From Streptomyces sp. 840.1 (GTDB lineage Bacteria; Actinomycetota; Actinomycetes; Streptomycetales; Streptomycetaceae): DNA of 64,000 nt. The stretch covers positions 4,035,001 through 4,099,000 of the forward strand of contig NZ_RJUU01000001.1 in NCBI RefSeq assembly GCF_003751445.1, read 5' to 3'. Each line of letters begins with the position of its first letter. Within the stretch, counting starts at the first letter, position 1. The notes under the pieces are model-generated. The model was given only the letters and a program-made list of their open reading frames with translations, did no database searches and had not been told where the DNA came from. Made by a program: the position numbers and the translations under genes. This document shows positions 8,533-18,793 of the stretch, in pieces.

Positions 8533-10143
8533 ATGACTAGTCAGACCACCGTCGAAAAGGCACCGCGGGAGCCCCGGGATGCCCCTGTTCCCGCACCTGC
8601 CAAGGGGCTGCGCGGCCACCCCTGGCTGACGCTGTTCTCCGTGGCCATCGGCGTGATGATGGTTGCGCTCGACGGCACGATCGTCGCGATCGCCAACCCC
8701 GCGATCCAGAAGGACCTCGGCGCCTCGCTCGCGGACGTCCAGTGGATCACCAACGGCTACATGCTCGCCCTCGCGGTCTCCCTGATCACCGCGGGCAAGC
8801 TCGGTGACCGGTTCGGCCACCGCCAGACCTTCCTGATAGGCGTCGTGGGCTTCGCCGCGGCGTCCGGCGCCATCGGCCTCTCCAGCAGCGTCGTCCTCGT
8901 GATCACCTTCCGGGTGCTCCAGGGCCTCTTCGGCGCCCTGCTGATGCCGGCCGCGCTCGGCCTGCTCCGGGCCACCTTCCCGGCCGAGAAGCTGAACATG
9001 GCGATCGGCATCTGGGGCATGGTGATCGGCGCCTCGACCGCCGGTGGCCCGATCCTGGGCGGCGTGCTCGTCGAGCACGTCAGCTGGCAGTCCGTCTTCT
9101 TCATCAACGTGCCGGTCGGCGTGATCGCCCTCGTCCTCGGCGTGCTGATCCTCAAGGACCACCGCGCCGAGAACGCGCCGCGCTCCTTCGACTTCGCCGG
9201 CATCGTGTTGCTGTCCGGCGCGATGTTCTGCCTGATCTGGGCCCTCATCAAGGGCTCGGAGTGGGGCTGGGGCGACCCCAAGACGATCGGCTTCCTGGTC
9301 GCCGCCGTCGCCCTGTTCGCCGGCTTCGCCTTCGTCCAGCAGCGCGTCAGCGAACCGCTGATCCCGCTGGCGATGTTCCGCTCCGTGCCGCTCTCCGCCG
9401 GTACGGTCCTGATGGTGCTGATGGCCTTCGCCTTCATGGGCGGCCTGTTCTTCGTCACCTTCTACCTGCAGAACGTGCACGGCATGAAGGCCGTCGACGC
9501 CGGTCTGCACCTGCTGCCGCTGACCGCGATGATGATCGTCGCCTCGCCGCTGGCCGGCTTCCTGATCACCAAGTTCGGTCCGCGGGTCCCGCTGGTCGGC
9601 GGCATGGTGTGCACCGCCGTCGCGTGCTTCGGGATGTCCCAGCTGACCGTCGGCACCGGCACCGTCACCATGTCGGTCTGGTTCGCCCTGCTCGGCCTCG
9701 GTCTCGCGCCGGTCATGGTCGGCGCCACCGAGGTCATCGTGGGCAACGCCCCGATGGAGCTCTCGGGTGTCGCCGGAGGCCTCCAGCAGGCCGCCATGCA
9801 GGTCGGCGGCAGCCTCGGTACGGCCGTACTCGGCGCCATCATGGCCGCCAGGGTCGATGCCGAGCTGGCCGACAACTGGAAGGACGCGCAGCTGCCCCCG
9901 CTGTCCGGGGAGCAGCTGGACCAGGCGTCCCAGGCCGTCAAGGTCGGCATCCCGCCGGTCGCCCAGGGCACCCCGCCCGAGGTCGCCGGCAAGATCGCGA
10001 ACGTCGCCCATGACACGTTCGTGTCGGGCATGAGCACGGCGTTCATGGTCGCGGGCATCGTCGCGGTGATCGCGGCACTGGTCGCCACCCTGACCAAGCG
10101 CGGTGCGAACGCCGAAGCGGGTGTGGGCGCCGGGCACATCTGA
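8533..10143 (+). CDS. MFS drug exporter, DHA2 family (14 TM)
   Basis: A 536-residue proton-coupled multidrug antiporter. About 14 membrane helices are predicted from residue 35 on. DHA2 signatures are present: DGTIVAIANPAIQKDL in helix 1, motif A GKLGDRFGHRQ between helices 2 and 3, and a motif C-like GGPILGGVLVEHVSWQSVF. It would expel a lipophilic drug across the cytoplasmic membrane and is probably repressed by the divergent TetR protein. The start is the ATG at 8533 at the predicted transcription start. A strong hairpin follows the gene. Confidence 0.94.
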   Translation: MTSQTTVEKAPREPRDAPVPAPAKGLRGHPWLTLFSVAIGVMMVALDGTIVAIANPAIQKDLGASLADVQWITNGYMLALAVSLITAGKLGDRFGHRQTFLIGVVGFAAASGAIGLSSSVVLVITFRVLQGLFGALLMPAALGLLRATFPAEKLNMAIGIWGMVIGASTAGGPILGGVLVEHVSWQSVFFINVPVGVIALVLGVLILKDHRAENAPRSFDFAGIVLLSGAMFCLIWALIKGSEWGWGDPKTIGFLVAAVALFAGFAFVQQRVSEPLIPLAMFRSVPLSAGTVLMVLMAFAFMGGLFFVTFYLQNVHGMKAVDAGLHLLPLTAMMIVASPLAGFLITKFGPRVPLVGGMVCTAVACFGMSQLTVGTGTVTMSVWFALLGLGLAPVMVGATEVIVGNAPMELSGVAGGLQQAAMQVGGSLGTAVLGAIMAARVDAELADNWKDAQLPPLSGEQLDQASQAVKVGIPPVAQGTPPEVAGKIANVAHDTFVSGMSTAFMVAGIVAVIAALVATLTKRGANAEAGVGAGHI

Positions 10144-10185
10144 TCCGACCCGCCCCCGACGCCGGAAGGCGTCAACACAGTGCGC

Positions 10186-10223
10186 GCGACAGCCCCGCCG
10201 GAACGTTCCGGCGGGGCTGTCGC
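10186..10223. terminator. Perfect 38-bp palindromic terminator
   Basis: The sequence is fully self-complementary around GGAACGTTCC (a 19-bp half). It begins 43 nt after the exporter stop. Just downstream (about 10293-10350) is a short degenerate direct repeat of CACATCAGCGGATC in the leader of the next gene. Confidence 0.85.
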
Positions 10224-10375
10224 CTATCAGGGTGGAACGGCCCCCGGCCCCTTCCCGTGCCCTCTCCCCGCAGCTCAGGCTGGGTGCGGAAGATCCACAT
10301 CAGCGGATCCACATCAGCGGATCGGCATCAGCGATCCATAGCGGCAGATCCGCTTCAGCACGGGGGTTCATTCAC

Positions 10376-10765
10376 ATGCGTACAACCGTTGTCGGCGCCG
10401 CCCTGGCCGCCGCGGCCCTGGCCGTCACCGCACTGCCCATCACTCCGGCCCCGCAGGCGGCGGCCGAGGCCGCGCCCGTCCGGCTCGGGGCCTGCGCAAG
10501 CGGCCAGCTCTGTCTCTGGGCGAAACCCGATTTCACCGGCGGCCGGCAGGTCCACGAGCTGTCCACCATCGACATCGACAGCTGCGTGCCGCTGCGGGCG
10601 GGCTCCACCGTCCAGGCACTCGCCAACCGCACCGGCCGCCCGGTCACCACCTACCAGTCGGCCGAGTGCGCCGAGACCGGCGAGTTCGAGACCTACCCGG
10701 GCGGCGGCACCTGGCTGCCGCGCTCCCCGTACCAGGTCCGCGCCTTCAAGGTCTGGGAGAACTGA
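10376..10765 (+). CDS. Secreted small protein, peptidase inhibitor I36-like
   Basis: A 129-residue exported protein. The signal peptide covers residues 1-30 (MRTTVVGAALAAAALAV, cleavage near AEA). The mature part starts with CASGQLCLWAKPDFTGGR, the pattern of the I36 / beta-gamma-crystallin-like family of small Streptomyces secreted proteins. Four cysteines could make two disulphides. The start is the ATG at 10376; the frame is open further upstream, but only this ATG gives a signal peptide. It may inhibit a protease or act structurally; neither can be shown here. Confidence 0.8.
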   Translation: MRTTVVGAALAAAALAVTALPITPAPQAAAEAAPVRLGACASGQLCLWAKPDFTGGRQVHELSTIDIDSCVPLRAGSTVQALANRTGRPVTTYQSAECAETGEFETYPGGGTWLPRSPYQVRAFKVWEN

Positions 10766-10776
10766 CCCGGAAACGC

Positions 10777-10815
10777 GGCGGGGCGGCGGGACCCTTCCGG
10801 TCCCACCGCCCCGCC
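10777..10815. terminator. Bidirectional terminator
   Basis: 17-nt arms (10777-10793 and 10799-10815) pair with one internal mismatch. The hairpin lies between the convergent I36-like gene and aceE. Confidence 0.8.
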
Positions 10816-10853
10816 CCCCGACGCCGTGGCCGCCGGCCGCGCGCCGCGTTCCG

Positions 10854-13595
10854 CTACGCGTCGCCGCCCGCGGCCCCCGGATCGGCCGAGGCCACATCCA
10901 GCAGGTCATAGCGGTCGACCGCCGTCTTCAGCGCCGAACGGTCGATCTTCCCGTCCTTCGCCAGCTCGGTGAGGACCGCCAGCACGATCGACTGCGCGTC
11001 GATGTGGAAGAACCGGCGCGCCGCACCCCGCGTGTCCGCGAAGCCGAACCCGTCGGCACCCAGCGACTGGTACGCACCGGGCACCCAGCGCGCGATCTGG
11101 TCCGGCACGGACCGCATCCAGTCCGAGACCGCCACGAACGGGCCCTGGGCGCCGGAGAGCTTGCGCGTCACGTACGGGACGCGCTGCTCCTCCTCCGGGT
11201 GCAGCAGGTTGTACCGCTCCACGTCCACGGCCTCGCGCCGCAGCTCGTTCCAGGAGGTCGCCGACCAGACGTCCGCCTTCACGTTCCACTCGTCCGCGAG
11301 GATGCGCTGCGCCTCGACAGCCCACGGGACCGCCACACCGGACGCCATGATCTGGGCGGGGATCTCGCCCTTCTCGCCGACGCCGTAGCGGTAGACGCCC
11401 TTCAGGATGCCCTCGACGTCCACGTCGGCGGGCTCGGCCGGGTGCTGGATCGGCTCGTTGTACACGGTGAGGTAGTAGAAGACGTCCTCGTTCTCCTCGG
11501 GCGTCCCCCCGTACATCCGGCGCAGACCGTCCTTGACGATGTGCCCGATCTCGTACCCGAACGCCGGGTCGTAGGCGACACAGCCCGGGTTGGTCGAGGC
11601 GAGCAGCTGCGAGTGGCCGTCCGCATGCTGGAGGCCCTCACCGGTCAGCGTCGTACGGCCGGCGGTGGCGCCCAGCACGAAGCCGCGCGCGAGCTGGTCG
11701 GCCATCTGCCAGAACTGGTCGCCGGTCCGCTGGAAACCGAACATCGAGTAGAAGACGTACACCGGGATCAGCGGCTCGCCGTGCGTGGCGTAGGCAGATC
11801 CGGCGGCGATCAGCGAGGCGGTGCAGCCCGCCTCGGAGATGCCGTCGTGCAGCAGCTGGCCGGTCGGGGACTCCTTGTACGCGAGCAGCAGATCGCGGTC
11901 CACCGACTCGTACTGCTGACCCAGCGGGTTGTAGATCTTCGCACTCGGGAAGAAGGCGTCCATGCCGAAAGTGCGGTACTCGTCGGGCGCGATCAGCACG
12001 AAGCGCTTGCCGATCTCCTTGTCCCGCATGAGGTCCTTCAGGATGCGGACGAACGCCATGGTGGTGGCGATCGACTGCTGACCCGAACCCTTCTTCGCAG
12101 TCGCGTACGCCTTGTCGTCGGGCAGCGCCAGCGGCTTCGCCCGCACCACCCGGGTCGGGACGTAACCGCCCAGACCCTTGCGGCGGTCGTGCATGTACTG
12201 GATCTCGTCCGAGTCGCGGCCCGGGTGGTAGTACGGCGGGTTGCCGTCCTCCAGCCGGCTGTCCGGGATCGGGATGTGCAGCCGGTCCCGGAAGCGCTTG
12301 AGGTCCTCGGCTGTGAGCTTCTTCATCTGGTGGGTCGCGTTGCGGCCCTCGAAGTTCGGCCCCAGCGTCCAGCCCTTGACGGTCTGCGCCAGGATCACCG
12401 TCGGCTGGCCCTTGTGGGCCTTGGCCGCCGCGTACGCCGCGTAGACCTTGCGGTGGTCGTGACCGCCCCGGCCCAGGTGCAGGATCTGCTGGTCGGTCAT
12501 GTCCTTGACCATGTCCCGCAGCCGGGCGTCGTCACCGAAGAAGTGATCACGGATGTACGCACCCGTCTCGGTGGCGTACGTCTGGAACTGGCCGTCCGGG
12601 GTGGTGTTCAGCTTGTTGACCAGGATGCCCGTGCGGTCCTGCGCGAGCAGCGGGTCCCAGGAACGGTCCCAGACCAGCTTGATGACGTTCCAGCCGGCAC
12701 CGCGGAACTGCGACTCCAGCTCCTGGATGATCTTGCCGTTGCCGCGCACCGGGCCGTCGAGGCGCTGGAGGTTGCAGTTGACGACGAACGTCAGGTTGTC
12801 CAGGCCCTCACGGGCGGCGATGGAGAGCTGGCCGAGCGACTCGGGCTCGTCCATCTCGCCGTCCCCGAGATACGCCCAGACGTGCGAATCGGAGGTGTCC
12901 GCGATACCGCGCGCCTCCATGTAGCGGTTCATCCGCGCCTGGTAGATCGCGCCGAGCGGGCCCAGGCCCATCGAGACGGTCGGGAACTCCCAGAAGTCCG
13001 GCATCAGCCGCGGGTGCGGGTAGCTGGACAGGCCGTTCGGCGCCTTCGACTTCTCCTGGCGGAAGGCGTCGAGCTGCGCCTCGCTCAGCCGGTCCAGCAG
13101 GAAGGCGCGGGCGTAGATCCCGGGGGAGGCGTGCCCCTGGAAGAAGATCTGGTCGCCGCCCCGGCCGTCGTCCTTGCCTCGGAAGAAGTGGTTGAAACCC
13201 ACGTCGTACAGCGAGGCGGAGGAGGCGAACGTGGCGATGTGACCGCCGACGCCGATCCCCGGGCGCTGTGCCCGCGACACCATCACGGCCGCGTTCCAGC
13301 GGGTCGCGTTGAGGACCTTGCGCTCGACCTCCTCGTCGCCGGGGAAGAACGGCTCGTCCTTGGTGGCGATGGTGTTCACGTAGTCCGTGCTACGCATCTC
13401 CGGCACCGCGACACGCTTCTCGCGTGCGCGCTCGATGAGCCGGAGCATGAGGTAGCGGGCCCGCTCGCGGCCCCGCTCGTCGACGGCGGCGTCGAGGGAG
13501 TCGAGCCATTCCTGGGTCTCTTCGGGATCGAAATCCGGGACCTGACTCGGAAGGCCGCCAATGATGATCGGGTTGCGATCGGATCCGGAAGCCAC
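10854..13595 (-). CDS. aceE: Pyruvate dehydrogenase E1 component, homodimeric type
   Basis: A 913-residue thiamine-diphosphate enzyme that decarboxylates pyruvate and acetylates the E2 lipoyl groups, feeding acetyl-CoA to the TCA cycle. The length and motifs fit the single-chain (AceE) family: HGHASPG-like [14 protein letters not shown], the ThDP motif [10 protein letters not shown] followed about 27 residues later by NCNLQRLDG, and the C-terminal transketolase-like domain ([15 protein letters not shown]). The start is the GTG at 13595 (protein begins [13 protein letters not shown] after the initiator), with AAGGA 6 nt upstream. E2 and E3 genes are not in the window. It is convergent with the I36-like gene. 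Confidence 0.97.
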   Translation of the reverse strand: MASGSDRNPIIIGGLPSQVPDFDPEETQEWLDSLDAAVDERGRERARYLMLRLIERAREKRVAVPEMRSTDYVNTIATKDEPFFPGDEEVERKVLNATRWNAAVMVSRAQRPGIGVGGHIATFASSASLYDVGFNHFFRGKDDGRGGDQIFFQGHASPGIYARAFLLDRLSEAQLDAFRQEKSKAPNGLSSYPHPRLMPDFWEFPTVSMGLGPLGAIYQARMNRYMEARGIADTSDSHVWAYLGDGEMDEPESLGQLSIAAREGLDNLTFVVNCNLQRLDGPVRGNGKIIQELESQFRGAGWNVIKLVWDRSWDPLLAQDRTGILVNKLNTTPDGQFQTYATETGAYIRDHFFGDDARLRDMVKDMTDQQILHLGRGGHDHRKVYAAYAAAKAHKGQPTVILAQTVKGWTLGPNFEGRNATHQMKKLTAEDLKRFRDRLHIPIPDSRLEDGNPPYYHPGRDSDEIQYMHDRRKGLGGYVPTRVVRAKPLALPDDKAYATAKKGSGQQSIATTMAFVRILKDLMRDKEIGKRFVLIAPDEYRTFGMDAFFPSAKIYNPLGQQYESVDRDLLLAYKESPTGQLLHDGISEAGCTASLIAAGSAYATHGEPLIPVYVFYSMFGFQRTGDQFWQMADQLARGFVLGATAGRTTLTGEGLQHADGHSQLLASTNPGCVAYDPAFGYEIGHIVKDGLRRMYGGTPEENEDVFYYLTVYNEPIQHPAEPADVDVEGILKGVYRYGVGEKGEIPAQIMASGVAVPWAVEAQRILADEWNVKADVWSATSWNELRREAVDVERYNLLHPEEEQRVPYVTRKLSGAQGPFVAVSDWMRSVPDQIARWVPGAYQSLGADGFGFADTRGAARRFFHIDAQSIVLAVLTELAKDGKIDRSALKTAVDRYDLLDVASADPGAAGGDA

Positions 13596-14134
13596 GCTGT
13601 TCCTTCGCTGTTCGGTGCTGCGCTTCGGGGCCTGGTGGAGGGATTCCCGCCCCCGGGATGTGTACACGTACGCCGTCCCATCGTGTACCGCGAGGGCGCA
13701 AACGTCACCTCTACCGAAAGGTAACCAGGTGCTTTCCGCGGTGCCGTCTCCCGGACGGCCCAAGACCCGGATGGGCTGCGGCGGAGCGGGTATCCGGGAG
13801 GCAGGACGCGTCGGGAGGGCTGGTCGGGCAGGATGGGTCGGGAGAAACCGCAACCATACGCCCAAGGCGTCCAAGTGTTCCCAAACACTGCTCGACTCCG
13901 ATTGCCGGACCGAAACGGCATAAGCTGTTCAAGGACGTAAAGGGTGTGGAGGGTCGTACAGGCCCCAGCAGCGGACCCGCCGACAGTGCGGCGACGTGGC
14001 ACGAAACGTCACCGTTTAGGCGGTCTCGTGCGCTGGGTACTTGCGCGATCCGCCGCTCCCGTGTGGACTACGGCCAACGCCCCGCGTACGCGCGTGGCTG
14101 CAGCATTTTCCGAAACATGATCAGGAGGCAACCC
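13596..14134. other. Long divergent intergenic region (539 nt)
   Basis: This region separates aceE (minus) from the DUF3052 gene (plus) and should hold both promoters. I see no open frame with a ribosome site and no confident -35/-10 pair. A short inverted motif ACCT/AGGT occurs at about 13708-13725 on the aceE side. Confidence 0.5.
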
Positions 14135-14572
14135 GTGAGCGCGACCGCGGACCACGCGGAGGAGCGGACCAACCCGGCAGCACGCCTGGGGTTCGAGCCC
14201 GGACAGGTGGTCCAGGAGATCGGCTACGACGACGACGTCGAGCTGGAGCTCCGTGAGGGCATTGAGGCCACTATCGGCCAGGAACTCGTCGATGAGGAGT
14301 ACGACGACGTCGCAGACGTCGTCCTGCTCTGGTTCCGCGACGAGGACGGCGACCTTACGGACGCGCTGGTGGATGCCATTGGTCTGCTCGAGGACGGCGG
14401 TACGGTCTGGCTGATGACGCCGAAGACCGGCCGTGACGGATACGTCGAGCCGAGCGACATCAACGAGGCCGCCCAGACGGCCGGTCTCGCCCAGACCAAG
14501 AGCATCAGTGCGGGCAAGGACTGGACGGGCAGCCGTCTGGCCACACCGAAGGTGGCCAAGGCCAAGCGCTGA
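14135..14572 (+). CDS. DUF3052 family protein
   Basis: A 145-residue cytoplasmic acidic protein of unknown function, conserved next to aceE in streptomycetes. The body has GFEPGQVVQEIGYDDDVE, a cluster of acidic residues and a VADVVLLWFRDEDGDL segment, resembling a catalytically dead methyltransferase-like fold. The GTG at 14135 was chosen because AGGAGG lies 8 nt upstream. A hairpin at 14590-14628 follows. Confidence 0.85.
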   Translation: MSATADHAEERTNPAARLGFEPGQVVQEIGYDDDVELELREGIEATIGQELVDEEYDDVADVVLLWFRDEDGDLTDALVDAIGLLEDGGTVWLMTPKTGRDGYVEPSDINEAAQTAGLAQTKSISAGKDWTGSRLATPKVAKAKR

Positions 14573-14589
14573 ACCGCATTTCGCCACTG

Positions 14590-14628
14590 AAGGCCCCCGA
14601 CGCGGCAGCACGCCGCCCGGGGGCCTTC
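14590..14628 (+). terminator. Terminator after DUF3052 gene
   Basis: AAGGCCCCCG pairs with CGGGGGCCTT across a GC-rich loop with a smaller inner pairing. It begins 18 nt after the stop codon. Confidence 0.75.
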
Positions 14629-14761
14629 GTATACCCCCTGAGGGAACCGGTCCCCGCAGGGTGAAGCTCCTGCGGGCGCCGCACGCCCGCCACGGGCCTC
14701 TGCGTAGGGTGGGAGTCACCCGGACAGCCCAGCCCGGCGACGTAGCGAAGGGACGCGTTTC

Positions 14762-15220
14762 ATGGCGATCGAGGTCGGCACCAAGGCCCCGGATTTCGAG
14801 CTGAAGGACAACCACGGCCGGACCGTGAAGCTCTCCGAATTTCGCGGCGCCAAGAACGTGGTGCTGCTGTTCTACCCGTTCGCCTTCACCGGCGTCTGCA
14901 CGGGTGAGCTCTGCGCCCTGCGCGACGAGCTCCCCACGTTCGAGAACGACGACACGCAGCTGCTCGCCGTCTCCAACGACTCCATCCACACCCTGCGCGT
15001 CTTCGCCGAACAGGAGGGCCTGGAGTACCCGCTCCTTTCGGACTTCTGGCCGCACGGCGAGACCTCGCGGGCGTACGGCGTCTTCGACGAGGAGAAGGGC
15101 TGCGCGGTGCGCGGCACCTTCATCATCGACAAGGAGGGCGTGGTGCGCTGGACCGTTGTCAACGGCCTGCCCGACGCGCGCGACCTCAACGACTACGTCA
15201 AGGCGCTGGGCACTCTCTGA
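14762..15220 (+). CDS. Peroxiredoxin, BCP/AhpE-like
   Basis: A 152-residue thioredoxin-fold peroxidase that reduces H2O2 and organic hydroperoxides. The peroxidatic cysteine is Cys46 in [13 protein letters not shown] second cysteine at position 51 (CxxxxC spacing) matches the resolving cysteine of BCP-type atypical 2-Cys enzymes. The PxxxT/S-C environment (YPFAFTGVC) is intact. The reductant is probably thioredoxin or mycothiol-dependent. It lies directly upstream of terD genes in the same orientation, so it is likely part of a stress-defence cluster. Confidence 0.93.
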   Translation: MAIEVGTKAPDFELKDNHGRTVKLSEFRGAKNVVLLFYPFAFTGVCTGELCALRDELPTFENDDTQLLAVSNDSIHTLRVFAEQEGLEYPLLSDFWPHGETSRAYGVFDEEKGCAVRGTFIIDKEGVVRWTVVNGLPDARDLNDYVKALGTL

Positions 15221-15370
15221 TCCGAGATCCGGGGGATCTCGTGGCGACCCCCGGCCAAAAGCCTGTTTTGGCCGGGAACCGGTCACTAGGATCCACTCGT
15301 TGATCCGATGCCAACGCAACGTGGAGGCGCCGGCACCGGCCGGCCCCCAATGAAACCAATGGGAGGACTC

Positions 15371-15946
15371 GTGGGAGTCAGCCTCAGCAAGGGCGGCAAC
15401 GTCTCGCTGACCAAGGCCGCGCCCAACCTGACCGCGGTCATCGTGGGTCTGGGCTGGGACGCTCGTACCACCACCGGTGGAGACTTCGACCTCGACGCCA
15501 GCGCTCTGCTGACGAACGCCGAGGGCAAGGTCGGCAACGACGGCAATTTCGTCTTCTTCAACAACCTCAAGAGCCCCGACGGCTCCGTCGAGCACACCGG
15601 TGACAACACCACCGGTGAGGGCGAGGGCGACGACGAGGTCATCAAGGTCAACCTGGCCGGTGTCCCCGCCGACGTCGACAAGATCGTCTTCCCGGTCTCG
15701 ATCTACGAGGCCGAGTCGCGCCAGCAGAGCTTCGGCCAGGTGCGCAACGCGTACATCCGCGTGGTCAACCAGGCCGACAACAGCGAGCTCGCGCGCTACG
15801 ACCTGAGCGAGGACGCCTCGACGGAGACCGCCATGGTCTTCGGCGAGCTGTACCGCAACGGTGCGGAGTGGAAGTTCCGTGCCATCGGCCAGGGCTACGC
15901 CTCGGGTCTGCGCGGCATCGCGCAGGACTTCGGCGTCAACGTCTAG
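15371..15946 (+). CDS. terD: TerD family stress protein (first copy)
   Basis: A 191-residue TerD-domain protein, a Ca2+-binding beta sandwich that associates with the inner face of the membrane with TerC. The Ca-binding acidic motifs are complete: [12 protein letters not shown] near residue 40 and [12 protein letters not shown] near residue 80. The start is GTG 15371 (protein [12 protein letters not shown] after the initiator), with GGAGG 4 nt upstream; this gives the family's usual length. The C terminus [11 protein letters not shown] is canonical. It is followed by a second, very similar copy, so the pair arose by duplication. Confidence 0.95.
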   Translation: MGVSLSKGGNVSLTKAAPNLTAVIVGLGWDARTTTGGDFDLDASALLTNAEGKVGNDGNFVFFNNLKSPDGSVEHTGDNTTGEGEGDDEVIKVNLAGVPADVDKIVFPVSIYEAESRQQSFGQVRNAYIRVVNQADNSELARYDLSEDASTETAMVFGELYRNGAEWKFRAIGQGYASGLRGIAQDFGVNV

Positions 15947-16059
15947 AACAGGCCCCAGCAGGCCCTCCGGGCCGCAGCACGTCCCCGTCCGGCGCCGCAC
16001 CCCGTGCGGCGCCGGACGCGCTCAACAGACGGTTCATCCACTCGGGGAGGACACACACC

Positions 16060-16635
16060 ATGGGCGTCACACTCGCCAAGGGAGGCAATGTCTCCCTCTC
16101 CAAGGCCGCACCCGATCTCACCCAGGTACTGATCGGGCTCGGCTGGGACGCACGATCCACGACGGGGGCCGACTTCGACCTCGATGCCAGCGCGCTGCTG
16201 TGCCAGTCGGGCCGGGTGCTCGGCGACGAATGGTTCGTGTTCTACAACAACCTCACGAGTCCCGACGGCTCCGTGGAACACACCGGTGACAACCTCACGG
16301 GTGAGGGCGAGGGCGACGACGAGTCCGTCATCGTCAACCTCACCCAGGTGCCGGCCCACTGCGACAAGATCGTCTTTCCGGTCTCGATCCACGAGGCCGA
16401 CAGCCGGGGCCAGACCTTCGGGCAGATCAGCAACGCGTTCATCCGGGTGGTGAACCAGGCCGACGGCCAGGAACTCGCGCGCTACGACCTGAGCGAGGAC
16501 GCCTCGACGGAGACCGCGATGATCTTCGGCGAGCTCTACCGCTACGGCGGCGAGTGGAAGTTCCGTGCGGTGGGGCAGGGGTACGCGTCGGGACTGCGGG
16601 GCATCGCTCTAGACTTCGGGGTCAACGTTTCGTAA
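16060..16635 (+). CDS. terD: TerD family stress protein (second copy)
   Basis: A 191-residue paralogue of the preceding TerD ([18 protein letters not shown] at the start). It keeps the Ca2+-binding loops [11 protein letters not shown] and [12 protein letters not shown]. It differs by a cysteine in LLCQSG and another in AHCDKIVF, absent from the first copy, which could allow redox or metal response. The ATG at 16060 is preceded by GGGGAGG. It leads into the terC-type gene 70 nt downstream. Confidence 0.95.
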   Translation: MGVTLAKGGNVSLSKAAPDLTQVLIGLGWDARSTTGADFDLDASALLCQSGRVLGDEWFVFYNNLTSPDGSVEHTGDNLTGEGEGDDESVIVNLTQVPAHCDKIVFPVSIHEADSRGQTFGQISNAFIRVVNQADGQELARYDLSEDASTETAMIFGELYRYGGEWKFRAVGQGYASGLRGIALDFGVNVS

Positions 16636-16705
16636 AGCCGCGCTCGGCGCGGGGGAGCCCCGTACACACCGGGGGAGACCCGTTACATAAATGATGGGGT
16701 AGCCA

Positions 16706-17860
16706 GTGCTTCTGAAAACCTTCGGCTGGTCGCTCGCGATTACCGCGATCGGCCTGGTCGCAGCGTGGTTCTACGGGGGGTGGGAGGCCTTCGGGGTAGT
16801 GGCGATCCTCACCGTCCTGGAGATCTCGCTGTCCTTCGACAACGCGGTGATCAACGCCGGAATCCTGAAGAAGATGAGTGCCTTCTGGCAGAAGATCTTC
16901 CTCACGGTCGGTGTGCTCATCGCGGTCTTCGGTATGCGGCTGGTGTTCCCCGTCGTGATCGTGGCCGTCACCGCCAAGCTGGGACCGATCGAGGCCATTG
17001 ATCTCTCCTTCAATGACCCGGACCGCTACAAGGAACTGGTCACGGACGCCCACCCGGCGATTGCCGCCTTCGGTGGGATGTTCCTTTTGATGATCTTCCT
17101 CGACTTCATTTTCGAGGACCGTGACATCCAGTGGCTGCGCTGGATCGAGCGCCCGCTCGCCAAGCTCGGCAAGGTCGACATGCTGTCGGTCTGCATCGCG
17201 CTGATCGTCCTGCTGATCTCGGCCCTGACGTTCGCGGCCAACGCGCACCAGCACGGCGGCGGACACGCTGACAAGGCGGAGACGGTGCTGCTCGCCGGCG
17301 TCGCCGGTCTGATCACCTATCTCGTGGTCGGCGGCCTCTCGGGCTACTTCGAGAACAAGCTCGAAGAAGAGGAGGAACGCGAACACGAGCAGGAGGAAGA
17401 GGCCAAGCGCACGGGCAAGAAGCTCTCCGCGGTCGCTCTCTCCGGCAAGGCCGCGTTCTTCATGTTCCTCTACCTGGAAGTGCTCGACGCGTCCTTCTCG
17501 TTCGACGGCGTCATCGGCGCCTTCGCCATCACCAACGAGATCGTGCTGATGGCCCTGGGTCTCGGTATCGGCGCCATGTACGTCCGTTCGCTCACGGTCT
17601 ACCTGGTCCGCCAGGGCACCCTGGACGACTACGTCTACCTGGAGCACGGCGCCCACTACGCGATCGGCGCGCTGGCTGTCATCCTGCTCGTCACGATCCA
17701 GTACGAGATCCACGAGCTCATCACCGGTTCCGTCGGCGTCATCCTGATCGGCTGGTCCTTCTGGTCCTCGGTCCGGCGCAACAAGGCCCTGGAGGCCGAA
17801 GGCGGCGGGGGCGGCGGCGGGGACGGCGGTTCCACGTCTGAAGTGCCCGCCGGGGTGTGA
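16706..17860 (+). CDS. TerC / DUF475 family integral membrane protein
   Basis: A 384-residue polytopic membrane protein with about nine helices. It has the TerC signature pair EISLSFDNAVIN (first third) and LEVLDASFSFDGVIGA (second third), whose conserved acidic residues sit in membrane helices and are thought to bind or move a divalent metal such as Mn2+ or Ca2+. A charged cytoplasmic loop rich in Glu (EEEEEREHEQEEEAKR) and a Gly-rich tail are unusual for E. coli TerC and typical of the DUF475 subgroup. The start is a GTG at 16706. It probably forms a membrane complex with the TerD proteins encoded on either side. Confidence 0.92.
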   Translation: MLLKTFGWSLAITAIGLVAAWFYGGWEAFGVVAILTVLEISLSFDNAVINAGILKKMSAFWQKIFLTVGVLIAVFGMRLVFPVVIVAVTAKLGPIEAIDLSFNDPDRYKELVTDAHPAIAAFGGMFLLMIFLDFIFEDRDIQWLRWIERPLAKLGKVDMLSVCIALIVLLISALTFAANAHQHGGGHADKAETVLLAGVAGLITYLVVGGLSGYFENKLEEEEEREHEQEEEAKRTGKKLSAVALSGKAAFFMFLYLEVLDASFSFDGVIGAFAITNEIVLMALGLGIGAMYVRSLTVYLVRQGTLDDYVYLEHGAHYAIGALAVILLVTIQYEIHELITGSVGVILIGWSFWSSVRRNKALEAEGGGGGGGDGGSTSEVPAGV

Positions 17861-18033
17861 CCCGGTAGGGAATGAGGAACGCTCTCTGCGGGGCGGCTCG
17901 TACGGCGGAGGTCCTCGGGGAGATCCCGGACCCGGCCCGGAGCCGCCCCGCAGCGGTGCGTGCGTCGTGTGCGCCGCATGCGGCGGGTGCGGGGCCGGAT
18001 ATCCGGCAGGGCCGATATGTGTGGGGGTTGGGG

Positions 18034-18768
18034 ATGGCGTTCTGGGACAACCTGTGGCCGGGGCGGGAAGCACAGTTCGAGTCGGGCAGCGCGGCCACCA
18101 ATTCGATCGTGCTCTCCCGGCGGCACGCCACGGTCTCGCTGACCAAACAGGGCGCGCTGACCGGCAACCTCCGGGTCAACCTCTCCTGGCGGATGCGCAC
18201 CTCCGACATCGAGGGCCGGTCGCGGCAGAGCGGCCGGCTGCTGCGGCCGCTCAGGCTCTTCAAGCCCGATGTGGTCCAGGCGCACACCCAGGGCGTGGTC
18301 AACGTCGACCTGGACCTGGGCTGCATGTACGAGCTGGCGGACGGCACCAAGGGTGTAGTGCAGCCGCTCGGCAACCTGATCGGTGACCTGAACGCGCCGC
18401 CCTACATCAGGCTCAGCGGTGACGACCGCTTCGGCGCGCCGTCCGGCGAGACGGTCTACGTCAACCTCGACCAGCGCGAGCAGATCAAGCGGCTGCTGTT
18501 CTTCGTCTACATCTACGACCAGACCCCGGCCTTCGACCGCACGCACGCCAAGGTGACGCTCTACCCGGGCAACGGGCCGCGGATCGAGATCGAGCTGGAC
18601 GAGCGGGCCCCGCAGGCACGCTCCTGCGCCGTGTTCACGGTGGAGAACGTCAAGGACGAACTGATCGTGCGGCGCGAGGTGAAGTTCGTCTACGGCTTCC
18701 AGTCGGAGCTGGACCGGCTGTACGGGTACGGGATGCAGTGGGGACGTGGCTACAAGTCCCGGACGTAG
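18034..18768 (+). CDS. TerD-superfamily protein (TerA-like, divergent)
   Basis: A 244-residue protein related to TerD but with a degenerate calcium motif: VNVDLDLGCMYEL replaces the usual [10 protein letters not shown]. Extra segments occur in the N-terminal part (VSLTKQGALTGNLRVNL) and the end is VYGFQSELDRLYGYGMQWG. The ATG at 18034 (AFWDNLWPG after Met) was chosen; the upstream open frame has no conserved residues. Such proteins occur in ter operons beside TerD and TerC and probably act in the same membrane-linked complex. Confidence 0.85.
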   Translation: MAFWDNLWPGREAQFESGSAATNSIVLSRRHATVSLTKQGALTGNLRVNLSWRMRTSDIEGRSRQSGRLLRPLRLFKPDVVQAHTQGVVNVDLDLGCMYELADGTKGVVQPLGNLIGDLNAPPYIRLSGDDRFGAPSGETVYVNLDQREQIKRLLFFVYIYDQTPAFDRTHAKVTLYPGNGPRIEIELDERAPQARSCAVFTVENVKDELIVRREVKFVYGFQSELDRLYGYGMQWGRGYKSRT

Positions 18769-18793
18769 GACCTTTGCCGGTACTCGGCGCTGC

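Noticed and set aside
8500..10137. A 545-codon minus-strand frame opposite the MFS exporter
   Set aside because: His/Asp/Gly-rich shadow; the plus strand has 14 clear membrane helices.
10257..13724. An 1155-codon plus-strand open frame opposite aceE
   Set aside because: Pure shadow of aceE third-position GC; no domains and no start signal.
13711..14002. Upstream extension of the DUF3052 frame (from 13658)
   Set aside because: The frame is open but its sequence is low-complexity and unconserved; AGGAGG before GTG 14135 marks the real start.
17872..18033. 54-codon N-terminal extension of the TerA-like gene
   Set aside because: No conserved TerD residues in it; the ATG at 18034 gives a family-like N terminus.
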